Shown: one piece after another, positions 22,999-33,959 of the stretch | How the letters are laid out: each line of letters begins with the position of its first letter | Position numbering within the stretch: the stretch's first letter is position 1 | From: Ornithodoros turicata | Taxonomy: Eukaryota; Arthropoda; Arachnida; Ixodida; Argasidae | DNA length: 64,000 nt | Reading direction: 5' to 3' | NCBI RefSeq assembly: GCF_037126465.1 | Contig: NC_088201.1 | Coordinates: 190,986,031 to 191,050,030 of the forward strand | Program-made: the position numbers and the translations under genes | The notes under the pieces: generated by a model | The model's input: only the letters and a program-made list of their open reading frames with translations | The model's database searches: none | What the model was told of the DNA's origin: nothing

Positions 22999-23382
22999 CT
23001 ATGCGTACGCGCCACGTTGAATTAACATATGAGCACCCGGGAAGAGCGTAGGATCAGCGTGGCTCGCCAACACTTTTCGTACATCAGGGACTCCAAGCTC
23101 TTGCGTCAGACGTGCTCTGATGTCAAACATCTTACATTCGAAATGGTCGGAACGTATTCTACTTCGTGTCGAATCACTCCACTCGATCCCAGTCTTTCGC
23201 AGCGCTGCCTCGCACTGACGGCTACGTTTTCCATTTTTCGGGTAGCGAAAATCGGCAACACCCGACGCAGAAGTCGACTTGTGACCGCCATTACTGATGC
23301 AACACTTCGCACTACTTTCTCTTTTCACGCCTTGTTGCCCAAAGAACGAGAAACCTATAAGGCGCTGAATGTGCACATACAC
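22999..23382 (-). pseudogene. degenerate THAP-domain protein fragment
   Basis: On the minus strand a 127-codon open frame contains most landmarks of a THAP (C2CH) DNA-binding domain: a Cys pair (KCCISNGG), 'FRYPKNGKRSRQCEAALRKT', a Trp in 'IEWSDSTRSRI', then 'RSDHFE', an aromatic 'CKMF', and a tail 'ADPTLFP' comparable with the family AVPTLF box. The third zinc ligand, normally Cys in 'CSDHF', is Arg here, so zinc binding is probably lost. THAP domains occur in host regulators and in P, Kolobok and related transposases; nothing adjacent decides which. No other transposase part was found close by. Confidence 0.6.
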
Positions 23383-24198
23383 AGATCAAGCGGACGCGCA
23401 CCTGGTGACACAGGACGGCCGCCCAGTGTTGTTCGCAACACCTTCTTCCAGCGGCGGCTCAGAGCGATCATTCCTCACATTTCAAAAATCATTTTTGTGA
23501 CGTCTGTGTTGTTTTCAGCCGAGATATTCCATATCTGCGTTCGAAACATATCAGTAGTAGTAAAAGTAACCCAAGACTGTAACCGATTTCGTCCGAAGTC
23601 TCTCTTTAAGCGTGCCCAATGTTGAACATGTGCAATTCTTATGCACACACAGGGGTTTCATGCGATCTACAGCAACATAGACGAAAGCGTGCTGGGCGAA
23701 CGCTATGCATTCTGCACAGGTCATGGTCACACGCCACAGCAAACGTCACCACACACGTGACCTTAAATGATGGCCGCGCCCGTGAACGGCGATCAAACCC
23801 TTTGTAAACAACGCGTTTGCTCATTCTGTGCGCCGTTTTCGTCGTTCTTCTATCCCGTAAATTATTTGTATCCGATAATCTCGCAGTAAAACGCGCAGTT
23901 TTGTATTTCAGGGCTCGTACAGTTGACCACTTCCAAAGATATGATGACGACGCCGTGTTAAGACGCATTGAGCCGATGCGATGTACTTAAAGGACAAATT
24001 TGCTACCATGTCGCGAAATAACCACCGTATAGTTTACGCTGGCAGAGTGCGTTCATCTCTTGACTTTATGCCAACTGGAATATGTCAGCAAGCGCTACAG
24101 CGACTTGCCAACGAAGTCTAATGAGCTCAAAATAACGTTGCCTATGAAGTGTGGCCACCAAACGATTGCGGTTTGTGAAAAGCTCCTGATTCAGGGCA
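23383..24198. other. unassigned DNA upstream of the THAP fragment
   Basis: A 198-codon plus-strand frame (23029-23625) lies largely antisense to the THAP trace and is probably its shadow. Nothing else is recognised. Confidence 0.3.
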
Positions 24199-24206
24199 GT
24201 TACAAT

Positions 24207-25164
24207 GAGACCTGTAAAAATTACTTTTCCAATAATTGAATTACGATTACAATTACATGTTCACAAAAGTAATTAAACTACAGTTACAATTATTCATTTT
24301 CTATTGTAATTCAGTTACGATTACAATTACTGAAAAAGTAATTGCATTACACTGAATTACATTCATAATGTTCACTGCAACGGGCGAACGATGTGCAAAC
24401 TGCAAGATTTGATGTACACATTTATTGCACATGTTCTGAAATATGTTGGTTGTTCTGCGTGTGATAGAAAAACAAGTTAGAGAAGTCGTACACAAGGACA
24501 AGTCTTTTGCCATGTTAAAGAAACACCGAACGTCACAGTCAAAAGGCTTTCTTTCTGCAGGTATGTGAACAAAGTGCAGATCATGAGTGCAGCTTGTAAC
24601 GTCCATTGGCTTTCAAGTGTAAGGTATTCCAAAGTTCTTGTCTGTAAGGCTGCCACATCTCCTTGTCATAACAAGACCACCAACCGAAAACAGACGCTCC
24701 TCTCGTGCATTGCTGGTGCATTGCTGGGCAGCCCAACATTCTACTTCATGAACAGCTCGAGCACACAAGGAAGGTCTTTCAAACAGTCTAAGGGCTCTGA
24801 AGTGTGGGTGGATACCCACAATTCGTACTCCTTTTCCCATGGCGCAAGAGTTTTTCTCCTTCCACATTCAAATGTAAAAGATCTGTACCGAAAAATGTAC
24901 CGATCTGAATCGAGTGTTTGGGTAATCATCGTGAAAAAAATGAAAAAACGGTGTGGAACTGACCCAAACTTTAAAGATTGGGCCTTCCCAGACAGCGTTC
25001 AAAGTAATCCGAAAGTAATTAAAAATGCGTTACGCGTTACTTGTAAAAGTCATTCAATTACAGTTACAATTATATAAAACCTAATGTAATTCCGGAAGTA
25101 ATTAACTACAATTCAATTAACTACAATTCAATTACTTGTTATAATTAATTACTTTAGAGGTCTG
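24207..25164 (-). mobile_element. hAT element remnant (958 bp) with transposase C-terminal trace
   Basis: The ends are GAGACCTGTAAAAATTAC and, complemented, CAGACCTCTAAAGTAATT, flanked by near-identical 8-bp sequences GTTACAAT (24199-24206) and GTTACAAC (25165-25172), the hAT target size. Dense 'aattac' and 'gtaatt' repeats fill about 150 bp inside each end. On the minus strand near 24640-24710 the frame reads 'EERLFSVGGLVMTRRCGSLT' then 'DKNF', the conserved C-terminal dimerisation region of hAT transposases ('ERLFS.GG.. .T..R..L....'). The catalytic core is missing, so the copy is defective. Confidence 0.85.
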
Positions 25165-25272
25165 GTTACAACAATGGCGAGTTTGTGTCACCTCTGTGTA
25201 TGCACACTATGTGTTCCTTCATCTTGACTGATGCTGTCGACGGCACTGCACTTCTGTCAGTCGTATCAGCGT

Positions 25273-25559
25273 ACCAGCTCCCGTGGCATAGTGGTTGCGA
25301 TGATTGCTTTCCACGCTGAGACTGGGAGGTGAGACGAGTTCGAATCCTGTCACCGGCTGTGCTGTTCGAGGTTTTCCCTGGGTTTTCCGAATGCTTTCCA
25401 GACGAATGTCGGCACAGTTCCCCCTGAAGTCGGCCCAGGACGCATATTAACCCCCCTGTCCCCCACTCCTTCCTGCTGTCCTCTCTCCATCTGTCCACGT
25501 CTGTACGCCGCTCATGGCCACAGTTGCTTCGTGGCGCTAATACGGAATAAAACGGAAAA
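25273..25559 (+). mobile_element. tRNA-derived SINE, tick Ruka-like, full length
   Basis: The head has RNA polymerase III boxes: an A-box-like 'tggcatagtgg' at about 25283 and a B-box 'gttcgaatcct' near 25340. The body contains 'ggttttccctgggttttcc', 'gtcggcacagttcccc' and 'gaagtcggcccaggacgc', a layout I associate with the Ruka family of hard ticks (from memory). It ends in an A-rich tail. CGTATCAGCGT flanks both sides (25262-25272 and 25560-25570), an 11-bp target duplication that fixes the borders. Confidence 0.85.
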
Positions 25560-25570
25560 CGTATCAGCGT

Positions 25571-25907
25571 GGCGTTAGCAGCAAAAACTGAAACTAACTC
25601 GTGTAGAGGTCTCGGTTTGACAACTTCATCACTCTTTGGAACGAGTTTGCGACAGATTTCAGTGGGGCCGGACATATCGGACGTGTTACAGAGCGGATAT
25701 GTCCTGTCTAGGAGGTACTCGCCAAGTGAAACAGAATGATACCTGCCAAACATTGGCATAAAGGAGATTGCGCACAGATCAGGTATTTAAAAAGGCACTT
25801 GATTTACACAATTCCGTTGGCATGGCAGTCACATTAAGGTTGTAAAGGAAGATAACTTTTGTGTGCTAACGTGACTGGTCAATGGACCATTTGCATGTGA
25901 ATGCACA
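25571..25907. other. unassigned spacer between SINE copies
   Basis: No feature recognised; the 197-codon minus frame covering 25166-25759 runs across the SINE and is not credible as a gene. Confidence 0.4.
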
Positions 25908-26102
25908 GCACCCAGGGAGGTACCCGGGTTCGAATCCCGGTGCCGGCTGTGCTCTCTGGGGTTTTTCCTGGGTTTTCCTCAGACGCTTTCAGACATATGT
26001 CGGCACAGTTCCCTTTGAAGTCGGCCCAGGATGCACATTCCCCAGGGCGTCAGTCGTGACGTTGCCCACGTCTGTGAGGCCGACAACGGCGAGCCCTTTC
26101 AT
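25908..26102 (+). mobile_element. Ruka-like SINE, 5'-truncated
   Basis: Begins inside the tRNA-like head: the B-box 'gggttcgaatcccgg' is present near 25926 but the A-box part is missing. The body phrases match the copy at 25273 ('tgggttttcc', 'gtcggcacagttcc', 'gaagtcggcccagga'). It runs into a CAC microsatellite. Confidence 0.8.
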
Positions 26103-26138
26103 CACCACCACCACCACCACCACCACCACCACCACCAC
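26103..26138. repeat. (CAC)n microsatellite
   Basis: Twelve trinucleotide units without interruption, directly after the truncated SINE. The poly-His and poly-Thr frames across it are artefacts of the repeat. Confidence 0.95.
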
Positions 26139-26139
26139 A

Positions 26140-28045
26140 GCGCATGTGCGGCTCTCGTTCTGGCTGAAAACAGACGGAACCGTTCATTCGTATTGACATT
26201 CAGTACGGAAATGTTACTGCCATTAAAACGGTAGCGCCTCTTCTCCTACGCACGTCTTGACTCCTCTCCTTTTAACAAAGGTAATCCATCAGGACTAGCT
26301 GCTAGTACGTGTAATCTGGTTGAACCTTTAATTTGACCCATACAGCTGGAAAAACCGAATGCAAAACCGATGTCACAGTCACTACAATGAAGCGCACTTG
26401 GTGGCTTAAGCCCTCATTTGCGCTTCAAAGCCATTGATTTGACCAAACGACACGACCCGGTACGGAAGCTGCCTTATTGAGATTTCAGCTACTGATGAAC
26501 GCGCCTCGTTGCTGGATCCTTATAACGTAAAGTTACTCGCACTTTCTCCACTCGTCGCGGCGCCAGGTGCCTTGCCTTCGCCCTTTCCGTTTAAATTATC
26601 TCCCGGAAAAATAGCTTGCATGCCGAAGGTAGAATTTAAACTTCGGCTATGAGCTCAGACACACGTTTCTTTTCTAAGGGACGCAAGATAAAAATCGTTT
26701 CACAGTCCCATTAAACACGGCCATCACGTCCTTGTCGTGGTCATCCAGGCACCCAGCCGAACGTTAATCTGATATAGCAAGGTTCACGCGAGCAAAAGTA
26801 AGCCTGCGTATCTGACTCACTACACTGGCTGGTGAGCTCAACCGTTCACTGTCTGTTGTTGATTGCAGATGATTTCCCAGATAATTTCCGCCACGCGCAC
26901 TCTCCACGGGGTGATGGGGGACTGGAGACACGTTGCGCGTGGTGCCGTGAAGGGCTGTGTAGAGGGCCTTGTAGTTTATGTTCACTTTAGACAATAAAAC
27001 TGCTATCATGCAGAAATATGTATCAGCTTTGAGGTCACAGTGGTGATATGGGAGCCCAGAGTGAACTTCGCATGCTGAGGAGAGAATGGCATGATACCTC
27101 AAAAAGGGTGAACAGAAACACCAATGTGTCAACTTATGATTACACTGCCATAGTCCTGGTCTACTCGGGAACAAAATTGTACCATTTGGAATCAAAGTGG
27201 AAAACCACGATGACAGCACATGAAAAGCAATGTGATACATCACACACAGTTTTGGCACTTCATTACGGCGCTTGGGTAGAATAGCACGGCCACCAATTCC
27301 TGTTGGAAGTAACTGTGGCCATCTTGCTTCAACTGGAGCTCCATGCCACTTCATATTTTTGGTCAGGTAGTAACCGTTTGCCCTAGCGATGAAGCTCCTT
27401 ACGTAAGGAGCTTCATCGCTAGTTGGTGTTGTAGTTGTTACCGTTTGGAATTGCCACACATTTTAAAGCAAAAAAGAAAAAAAAAAACATGTGCTCCTCT
27501 TCATATCAGTGATGTCTGCACTCTTTTTCCACATTTTGTTTTTTAAATTGCTTGCGTCATAAAACAAACATTTTGGTTTAATGTTGAGAAGATATGCAAA
27601 CGCGATCAACGTTGGCAGTACAGTGAACGGAAGATGGAATATAATGAACGATAGCCAGAACAATACACAATGCAGCAATATAACTGACCGAACGATCGCA
27701 TCGGAACTACTGCAATTATTGTAATTACTGCATTGTGCATTATTCTGCCTTAGCGCAAAAGCGGAAGTACCGCAGTAACAAGACGGAAACATGATGATAA
27801 ATTCCCGATTCCTGTTACTGGTTTGGTGGAGAACCCGGTTGAAACAGCTATTCTTCAAACCATCAACAACGCACCTGGATGTGCGAAGCAGAGACACGTC
27901 CAGATTGAGAAAAGGGTGGTAGATCGGTAATTGGTATACCACATTGTTTACTAAGAAACACAAAACAAATAAAAAAGGAAACGACGACGAGACAATGCTG
28001 TCAATTCGTAATTGACTATCGCGAAACGATAGAAAGAGCTATCTA
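26140..28045. other. unassigned DNA with one long unrecognised frame and a palindrome
   Basis: A 231-codon open frame on the minus strand (26764-27459) is long for this composition but has no motif I know, no signal peptide and no clear splice context; it could be a remnant of a mobile element. A 40-bp palindrome at 27383 lies near its 5' end. A 166-codon minus frame at 27463-27963 is equally unrecognised. Confidence 0.3.
27383..27422. repeat. perfect 40-bp palindrome without loop
   Basis: CTAGCGATGAAGCTCCTTAC is immediately followed by its exact reverse complement. The flanks carry an imperfect direct repeat: 'gtaaccgtttgcc' before and 'gttaccgtttggaattgcc' after. Confidence 0.9.
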
Positions 28046-28050
28046 GTAAG

Positions 28051-28056
28051 TATAAA
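28051..28056 (+). promoter_or_regulatory. TATA box of the secreted-protein exon
   Basis: TATAAA stands 55 bases before the ATG at 28106. An initiator-like 'gatcaccgatcagc' at about 28079-28092 lies at the expected distance of roughly 30 bases. Confidence 0.5.
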
Positions 28057-28105
28057 CTGCGACGTTCCCAGGTTTCACGATCACCGATCAGCAACAGTGC
28101 TCAAG

Positions 28106-28198
28106 ATGCTTCAACTGGTAGTGCTCCTCACTGGTTGCTGTGTCCTCGCCAACGCCAAAGAGGAATGCGGTCAACAGCCGCCTTACGACCCCTTGAGA
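28106..28198 (+). CDS. first coding exon of a probable secreted protein
   Basis: The exon encodes MLQLVVLLTGCCVLANA, a textbook signal peptide with a likely cleavage after ANA, followed by KEECGQQPPYDPLR. It ends at AGA with the strong donor GTAAGT (28199-28204) in phase 0, giving 31 codons. The TATA box upstream supports a real promoter. Tick genomes carry very many short-first-exon genes for salivary and other secreted proteins, so this is a reasonable class, but the mature part seen is too short to name a family. I found no convincing second exon downstream; the intron may be long, or the gene may be interrupted by the repeat that begins at 28406. Confidence 0.55.
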
Positions 28199-28405
28199 GT
28201 AAGTCTGCAATATATCTTGTGCGTCTCAGATTTCATTGGGTTTTTCACAAAAAATGGAACACCTATGTATCAGATTGCAGAAGTGTAGAAAATCCAGTGC
28301 ACTTGTTACAAAATGTTAAGGGAAGTGCCTTAGGACGAGAGCCGCCGCTATTTCGAGCAGAAACTGTTCTTCTTCTAGGTACCGTCCACGTCATTGGCAC
28401 GGTAT

Positions 28406-28500
28406 TTAAAGGCCAGCTACGCTGATTTCCTAACATTTAAAACGGTTGTGGTATTCTTAAAGCTGACATCGAACTAGCACCATAATGCGCCTTCATTCTC
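28406..28500 (+). repeat. solo terminus of the TTAA-flanked Kolobok/T2-like family
   Basis: TTAA (28406-28409) followed by AGGCCAGCTACGCTGATTTC and 'aaacggttgtggtattc' matches the left end of the 43921 element (AGGTCAGCTACGCCGATTTC, 'aaacggttgtgatattc') for about 90 bases. No partner end was found nearby, so this is a truncated copy. Confidence 0.7.
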
Positions 28501-31380
28501 CCTATACGATACTTTATGCCGTGAAAAAGAAAGAGAAAAGAACAACACAAAAACAGAGTTCATTCCGAAACCCGTTTGCCCAGCAGGGGTGGATTCAGGC
28601 GCTCGCTTTGGAAGGGCGGGGGGGGTTCTTTGTCCAAGCGCGTAATGGGAGAGAGGGAAATTGGATGTATAAGCAGAAGCTTTTAGGCTGCAATCACACT
28701 GGTTATACAAACGCTCAAAACACGTTTAACAACGTGCATGCAAACATGTTTTGCTTATGTATAATCGACAGGTCACACTGACCATACAAACCATGCCTCG
28801 CAACAGTGTTTGATGCTTGTCCTGTTTGACAGAACAAGACTTCCAACATGAACAGCAAACACAACCCGCGGTAGCTGGTCACACTGGCCATACGGGACCG
28901 CTTATACACTGACACACCACGACTCGTCATCAACCGTGGAACCAATCAGGGGCGAACACGGCTGACAGAGGATGGCGGCGGGTTACTGCATACGCTGTCG
29001 ATATATTCATTCGTCGTAAAATACTCCGTATTTTTATCGTCGATGTTATTTGTTTGTGCGACTCCGTGAATGTCAACACCACCAGAAGAAAACGAAGTAC
29101 ACCGTGAGGGGGGGGGGGGATATGTTTAATACAAAGTAAAAAAGAGAAGGGAAGTACACGTAAAAACAAATCGAGACGCGTAATTTTGAAAGCAGCGCAG
29201 TTCTTCGTTCCTCTACGGCGTCTACTGCTACGATGTTTACCGAGCAACAAAATATGAGAATGCGACTGTGCATGATTTCGTGCAAGAAATCATCGTGTTC
29301 GAATCGCACCTGGTGCTCATACGTGGGCTACAGTGTCACAAACACAGGTTAATTGCGTAAGATTGTAAATAAATACGTTGTTGCAAGTGCGGCAAGGTAG
29401 GACGTCCAAATTTGCGCCAGTAATCACCGAAACATGTCTACTCCCGAGTTTGTCTCTGTCATCAGCTGGGATGGAAACAGCAGTCTGCAGCTCAATACAT
29501 ATATCATACAAGTCGCAAACAATGAAGCACCAACGAGGAGATACAGGGGACGACACACACCAAAAACAGAAATGATACAGTTCACGAGTGATGAATGAAA
29601 AGAGATAACACATGATGGAATAGGAATCCAGGCATTACACTAGCACCATATTCAGACTGTGAAAATTGGATACACATAACCACCAAACCATAAAACAATG
29701 AAAAAAGTGAAGTTGCTTGCTGTCCCTAATTTTTCTTACACCTGAAATTTCTATTTTTGTTTCTATTCGAGATTGTAGCTGTGCTTTATGGCACATTTCC
29801 CACATGCTGAACCAACTAGAACTAGAAACAAGCTCAGTTGTCACATTGTTTGCCATCAGAGCATTAGTGCATCTCGCATTCAGCAAACCTGTCCCATTTC
29901 CTTCCGGAGAGACTGCAATGGATGACATTTCCCTGCTTCTTCAATAAGTTGTCAACTTTGTTTGGGGAGCGAGATGACTCAGTCTGTAGACATTGCTCAA
30001 CAAGGCTTGAAGCCTCTTGTGTACCGTTGTCATTTTTCGGGCTGGCCCACTGGAGCTGCTGCTGGAACATGCACTGCTTGTGGACCGTGCACGGCAGGAA
30101 GCTGCACCTCATCCTCACCAAGCTCTTTCACAGGCTTGCCTTTGCAGTCTTAGGTTGTATTCTGTTTTTTACCCAGGTGGTCAGTAAACATTCGATTGAT
30201 TATCCCATGATGAACGCAGTGCACACGACAACAGATTCTTAAACAAATATTTTAATCAATACCAATACATTTTGAAGCAAGAAACCTCAATAGCGAAGGA
30301 AAAGAGAACACATAACACAATTATCCCTACTTGCAACCTCCACTTGTTCAAAAAGAAAGCTTTTGGCCCAATTTATTTATTTTCTCAGCACGAGGGCAGA
30401 GTAAATGTCAGCACAACAACTGCGACAGCCAGCAAGATGTCTACAGAACTCAGAATTGAGAACAAACACACAGATTTACATTGAAATTATGTTGCATGAA
30501 TCTTGTGCTCAGACAATAAACAGTCCTGAGAGTGTAAGAACAAACTGACATCTTATATTACGTAATTTAAACCAATGTGCTTTGATAAATATTGTGCATA
30601 TTAGGAATGAGTACTAATAAATATTGTGTACAATATAGTAATAAATAAACATTGCATATACCTGTGTGACTACACTGGTTTAAACATGTGGCACACAAGC
30701 ACTGGTAGCTTATCACGAAATGGGAGAAATACACAGGAGACAATGATGCGAGCACTCCTTACTGACACGCTGACACAGGCTCTTGATCGGCACTTTGTGT
30801 TTTCACTGGAGCTTGTTTCTCTTTTCAGTGTTGATTGCTGCCGTGCTGTAGTTGTCGCTGGAAGAACTGCTATTTGGTGTATTGTGCGGACTCATTCAGC
30901 TCTTCGCTTGCGCCAATATGTGATGTTGCCTACAGAAGGGCCTAAATAGAGCACACAAAATAATGAAAATACCAGCTAAATGATTACAATTCTCTAATGT
31001 AACAACAGTAGAGCACAAATCCATTTCGACAGAGTTTAAATTTGACATGCCAGTTCAAAACAAAATAACCAGTGATAAAGGGGGGGGGGAGCTCTAATGA
31101 TAAAGATTCCTCAGAATTATGTCTACACCATAGGTCATTGTTTGCGGGCACTGTACATAATGACTAGCTAATTCTTTTGGACTTGCAGGATTGTCTCTTC
31201 AGGTTTAATGAATCATGTTCAAAATCCAACGAATTTGCATTTAAAGCAGGCACTTGACGTACTTGACTGTTCTGTAGCTATTTTATTGTGATAACCTTTG
31301 ATCGACCTTTCACTCCTCGAAAGCAAACTGCAAACACATAGGCGTTATCCACTTGGCTAGAAAAGAACCATTGAATTGTA

Positions 31381-31695
31381 CAGGTTGGGACAAAAGTTTA
31401 CGGAACACGCGAGCGGCGTATTTTTTCTTCGGCGCGACACCCTAGTGGCTGGCGGAAGCGGGTGAGTTCACTGTTTCGGAGGGGTGGAAGCGTGCGCTGT
31501 TAGCGACACACAGCGGTAGCTTCCAGTTCCCGGACACACCCGAGCGACACCGGACCCCCCCCCCCCCCCCTCCCCACTGTGTGTCGCTAGCAGCGCATGC
31601 TTCCACCCCTCTGAAGCAGTGAACTCACCGGTAGGGTGTCACACCGAAGAAAAAATACGCCGCTCGCGTGTTCCGTAAACTTTTGTCCCAACCTC
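31381..31695. mobile_element. TA-flanked MITE with long inverted repeats (315 bp)
   Basis: It begins CAGGTTGGGACAAAAGTTTA and ends with the complement of GAGGTTGGGACAAAAGTTTA. The arms extend for about 150 bp each, so it is almost entirely a foldback, with a run of about 18 C at the centre (31555-31570). TA stands at both sides (31379-31380 and 31696-31697). Tc1/mariner-type target. Confidence 0.85.
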
Positions 31696-31888
31696 TACTA
31701 ACATTTGGGCACATTAGGCAGTTTTGCAGCGCGAGAACAGCACAAACAAACAAGACGCACAAAACTACGCTGATCATATGATTTTACGATAACAAAACGA
31801 CGGTGACGCCGATAGCGGCGTCGTGCTCTTCTTGCGACGCAAAACTTATCTCGATAAATTGAAGCACTGATAGTAAACGCGTACTTAC

Positions 31889-32006
31889 CTTCAACGAAAT
31901 TTATTTCACGCCAATCGCCCACCAAAGTCGCCAGATCGGAGGAGATCGACGTTGCTCCAAGCGGAAAAAACTTGCCATCTTCACTGATGCCCAATGTTGC
32001 TGACAC
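31889..32006 (-). CDS. possible exon inside the 28.6-32.4 kb element
   Basis: On the minus strand the frame contains 'LGISEDGKFFPLGATSISSD' and 'LATLVGDWREINFVE' and ends GAAG before a perfect donor, GTAAGTAC. A pyrimidine-rich acceptor that could begin a further exon lies on the same strand at about 31360 ('ggttcttttctag'), but the phases do not join directly, so an intermediate exon or decay is needed. The start codon is not certain. Position and strand would fit the first exon of a gene carried by the surrounding transposon. I do not recognise the protein. Confidence 0.35.
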
Positions 32007-32397
32007 TCAAACACGTAAAAAGCAATATATTATTTGATGGATATCAAGCAATTTATTTGATTTCTCCAAAATTTCATGAGCTGTTTTTCGACAGTGTCCA
32101 AATACACGTTCAAGCGTTCGAAAACAAGCTGTCAAACACAACCGAAGCGTACTTTTGTATGACGGCACGGCCACATTGGCTATGCACCCGTGTCTTTGAG
32201 CATGTTCTGCCGGAGTTTTCGCAGTGTGACCACAGCTGTTGAGCCATACATGTTTGGGGGATGATTGTCAGGCATTTTCGTCAAACATATTTGAGGGAAT
32301 GTTCGTGTTTGGTGTTTTATGTTCAACTATGACTGCAGCCTTAGGGGCCTGTCCCCCCACCCCCACCCCCCACCCCACTCCTCCGAATCCGCCACTG

Positions 32398-33959
32398 GTG
32401 CGCCGGCATGTTTTATGACGCGGCTGCAGTTGAACGGGTACTGTGACGTGTATGCGGCTTTGTAGTTGCCAGTAGATTACTGCTACTCCTTTGTCCGGAC
32501 AGTTGTACTTGGGGTATGTGACGAGTGTAAACACTACGGCATGGTGACTGTGATTCGAGGTCTGTGTTTCGTGGATTCGGAAAGCTTGGATCAACTCACA
32601 TCTGCGTTATCCCTCTTATCCTTCTTACTACGGTAAGGACAAGTATCGAACGAAAACGACTGTCGTTTTGATAATCGTTTCAGCGACGAAATGTGTGTAC
32701 CGTGGAGACGCAACGGGACAAATTCTACAGCAATAAATCGATGTGTAACAATGACGACGGACGTAAAACCGAGTATAATTCGCGCTTTAAATCACTTTGT
32801 GGAATTCTCTGTATTCTCGAGAAAGTTTCTTCGAATCGCACACTCTTATGCCATGCCCAATAAAATGCCGCATGTCATACTGCGTCCAGATTGCGGAATG
32901 GTGTCCCCCATTCCGTTCCCAGGAATGGAGATTCATGATCATTTGATTCCTTTCAACTTCTCAGAATTGAAAGGTACAGTCAATTCCCGCTCCTGGGATA
33001 GCTTTTCCGTAGCTTCCCGTAGCAATTCCGTTTCATTCCGTCAATTTCATCATAAAAGATAATGGACCGGCAGCCGTACTGCCAGCCAAGCAGTGCCAGA
33101 GAAGATTGACATTACCCAGCACCGAGAAAGCACAAACACAAGGCTATTTCACTCTTGACCGTCAACAGGTGCGGTACGTGTGTGCAAAAGGGAGAGTACA
33201 ATTTCTTTCCCCGAGCCTCTCTGTCTGCTGAGAGCTTGGTCTGTTGTGGTGTTTGATGATCAGGGCTGGTTCGAAGAGGTAAAGTCCGACAGGCAAAGCA
33301 CTCAACAACAACTGGATTTATTCACACTATTTACAACAAGAATAACATCGGCTTACGGGATGACGTGAACACAAACCCTGCTGGGGAGAAAAGTAAAGAC
33401 CAGGCCCTCTGGTAGTTGAAGTCCCCGCTCGAGCTCTTCAAGATCGGCGTGAGCCAACTGAAATAGCCTAAAGTTGGCCACTGCCCATAACTTTCACGTC
33501 CCAATGGGAACGTTTACAGGAAAACGGCACTAACCATTTAATTGACCACAAAATGAACTAGGTTAGTCACGTTATAATACGTCGAAAACTCCACCCCCAC
33601 TCAAGGTAGATCGAATAATCCCGTCCGCCATCTTGAACACGACGTAGTTTCCACAGCGCTTGGGGATCAAGGGATTATCTAAGCTGACCAGAGACGCGAG
33701 GTCGCCATGAGCATCACCACGCAGTGACTCGAGGTCGGCCAACCGGAGCGTAAACGATACACACAACATAGAGTGCTCGCCAGTTCTTGACTGAGATGCA
33801 GCTTGTACGCTCATCTTCGGCCTCGTTGATATGCACAACTCTTACACCTCCCTCCTTAAGTTCATTGTGGGGTATCACACTGCACCACAAGGAACAACAA
33901 CAAAAAAAGTTGGGGCAGTCCATCACCGTTGAGAGTTCACACGCACTCGTTATACCAGG
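32398..33959. other. unassigned DNA
   Basis: 'ggaatgg' and 'attccg' phrases cluster at 32895-33050 and could be subterminal repeats of a hAT-like element, but no ends were fixed. Minus-strand frames at 33572-34001 are unrecognised. Confidence 0.3.

Larger units (their letters stand above)
28584..32397. mobile_element. putative DNA transposon of about 3.8 kb, superfamily unknown
   Basis: The left end CAGGGGTGGATTCAGG and the right end, complemented, CAGTGGCGGATTCGGAGG are similar. Homology continues inward: both pass through a G-run and then 'aggctgcaatcaca' (left, about 28687) or 'aggctgcagtcatag' (right, complemented). Such 'CAGTGGCGGAT' ends are common in DNA transposons. No exact target duplication was found. 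Inside are a nested TA-flanked MITE (31381-31695) and possible minus-strand exons, but no recognisable catalytic core. Confidence 0.45.

Noticed and set aside
23029..23625. 198-codon plus-strand frame
   Set aside because: Largely antisense to the THAP trace, with no motif of its own.
25280..25345. A tRNA gene at the SINE head
   Set aside because: A-box and B-box are present but the rest does not fold as a tRNA, and the sequence continues into the SINE body with a target duplication.
25166..25759. 197-codon minus-strand frame
   Set aside because: It runs through the whole SINE and part of the hAT element edge, so it is a chance frame over repeats.
26031..26234. Frames encoding poly-His and poly-Thr tracts
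   Set aside because: They come from a CAC microsatellite next to a truncated SINE; there is no other coding support.
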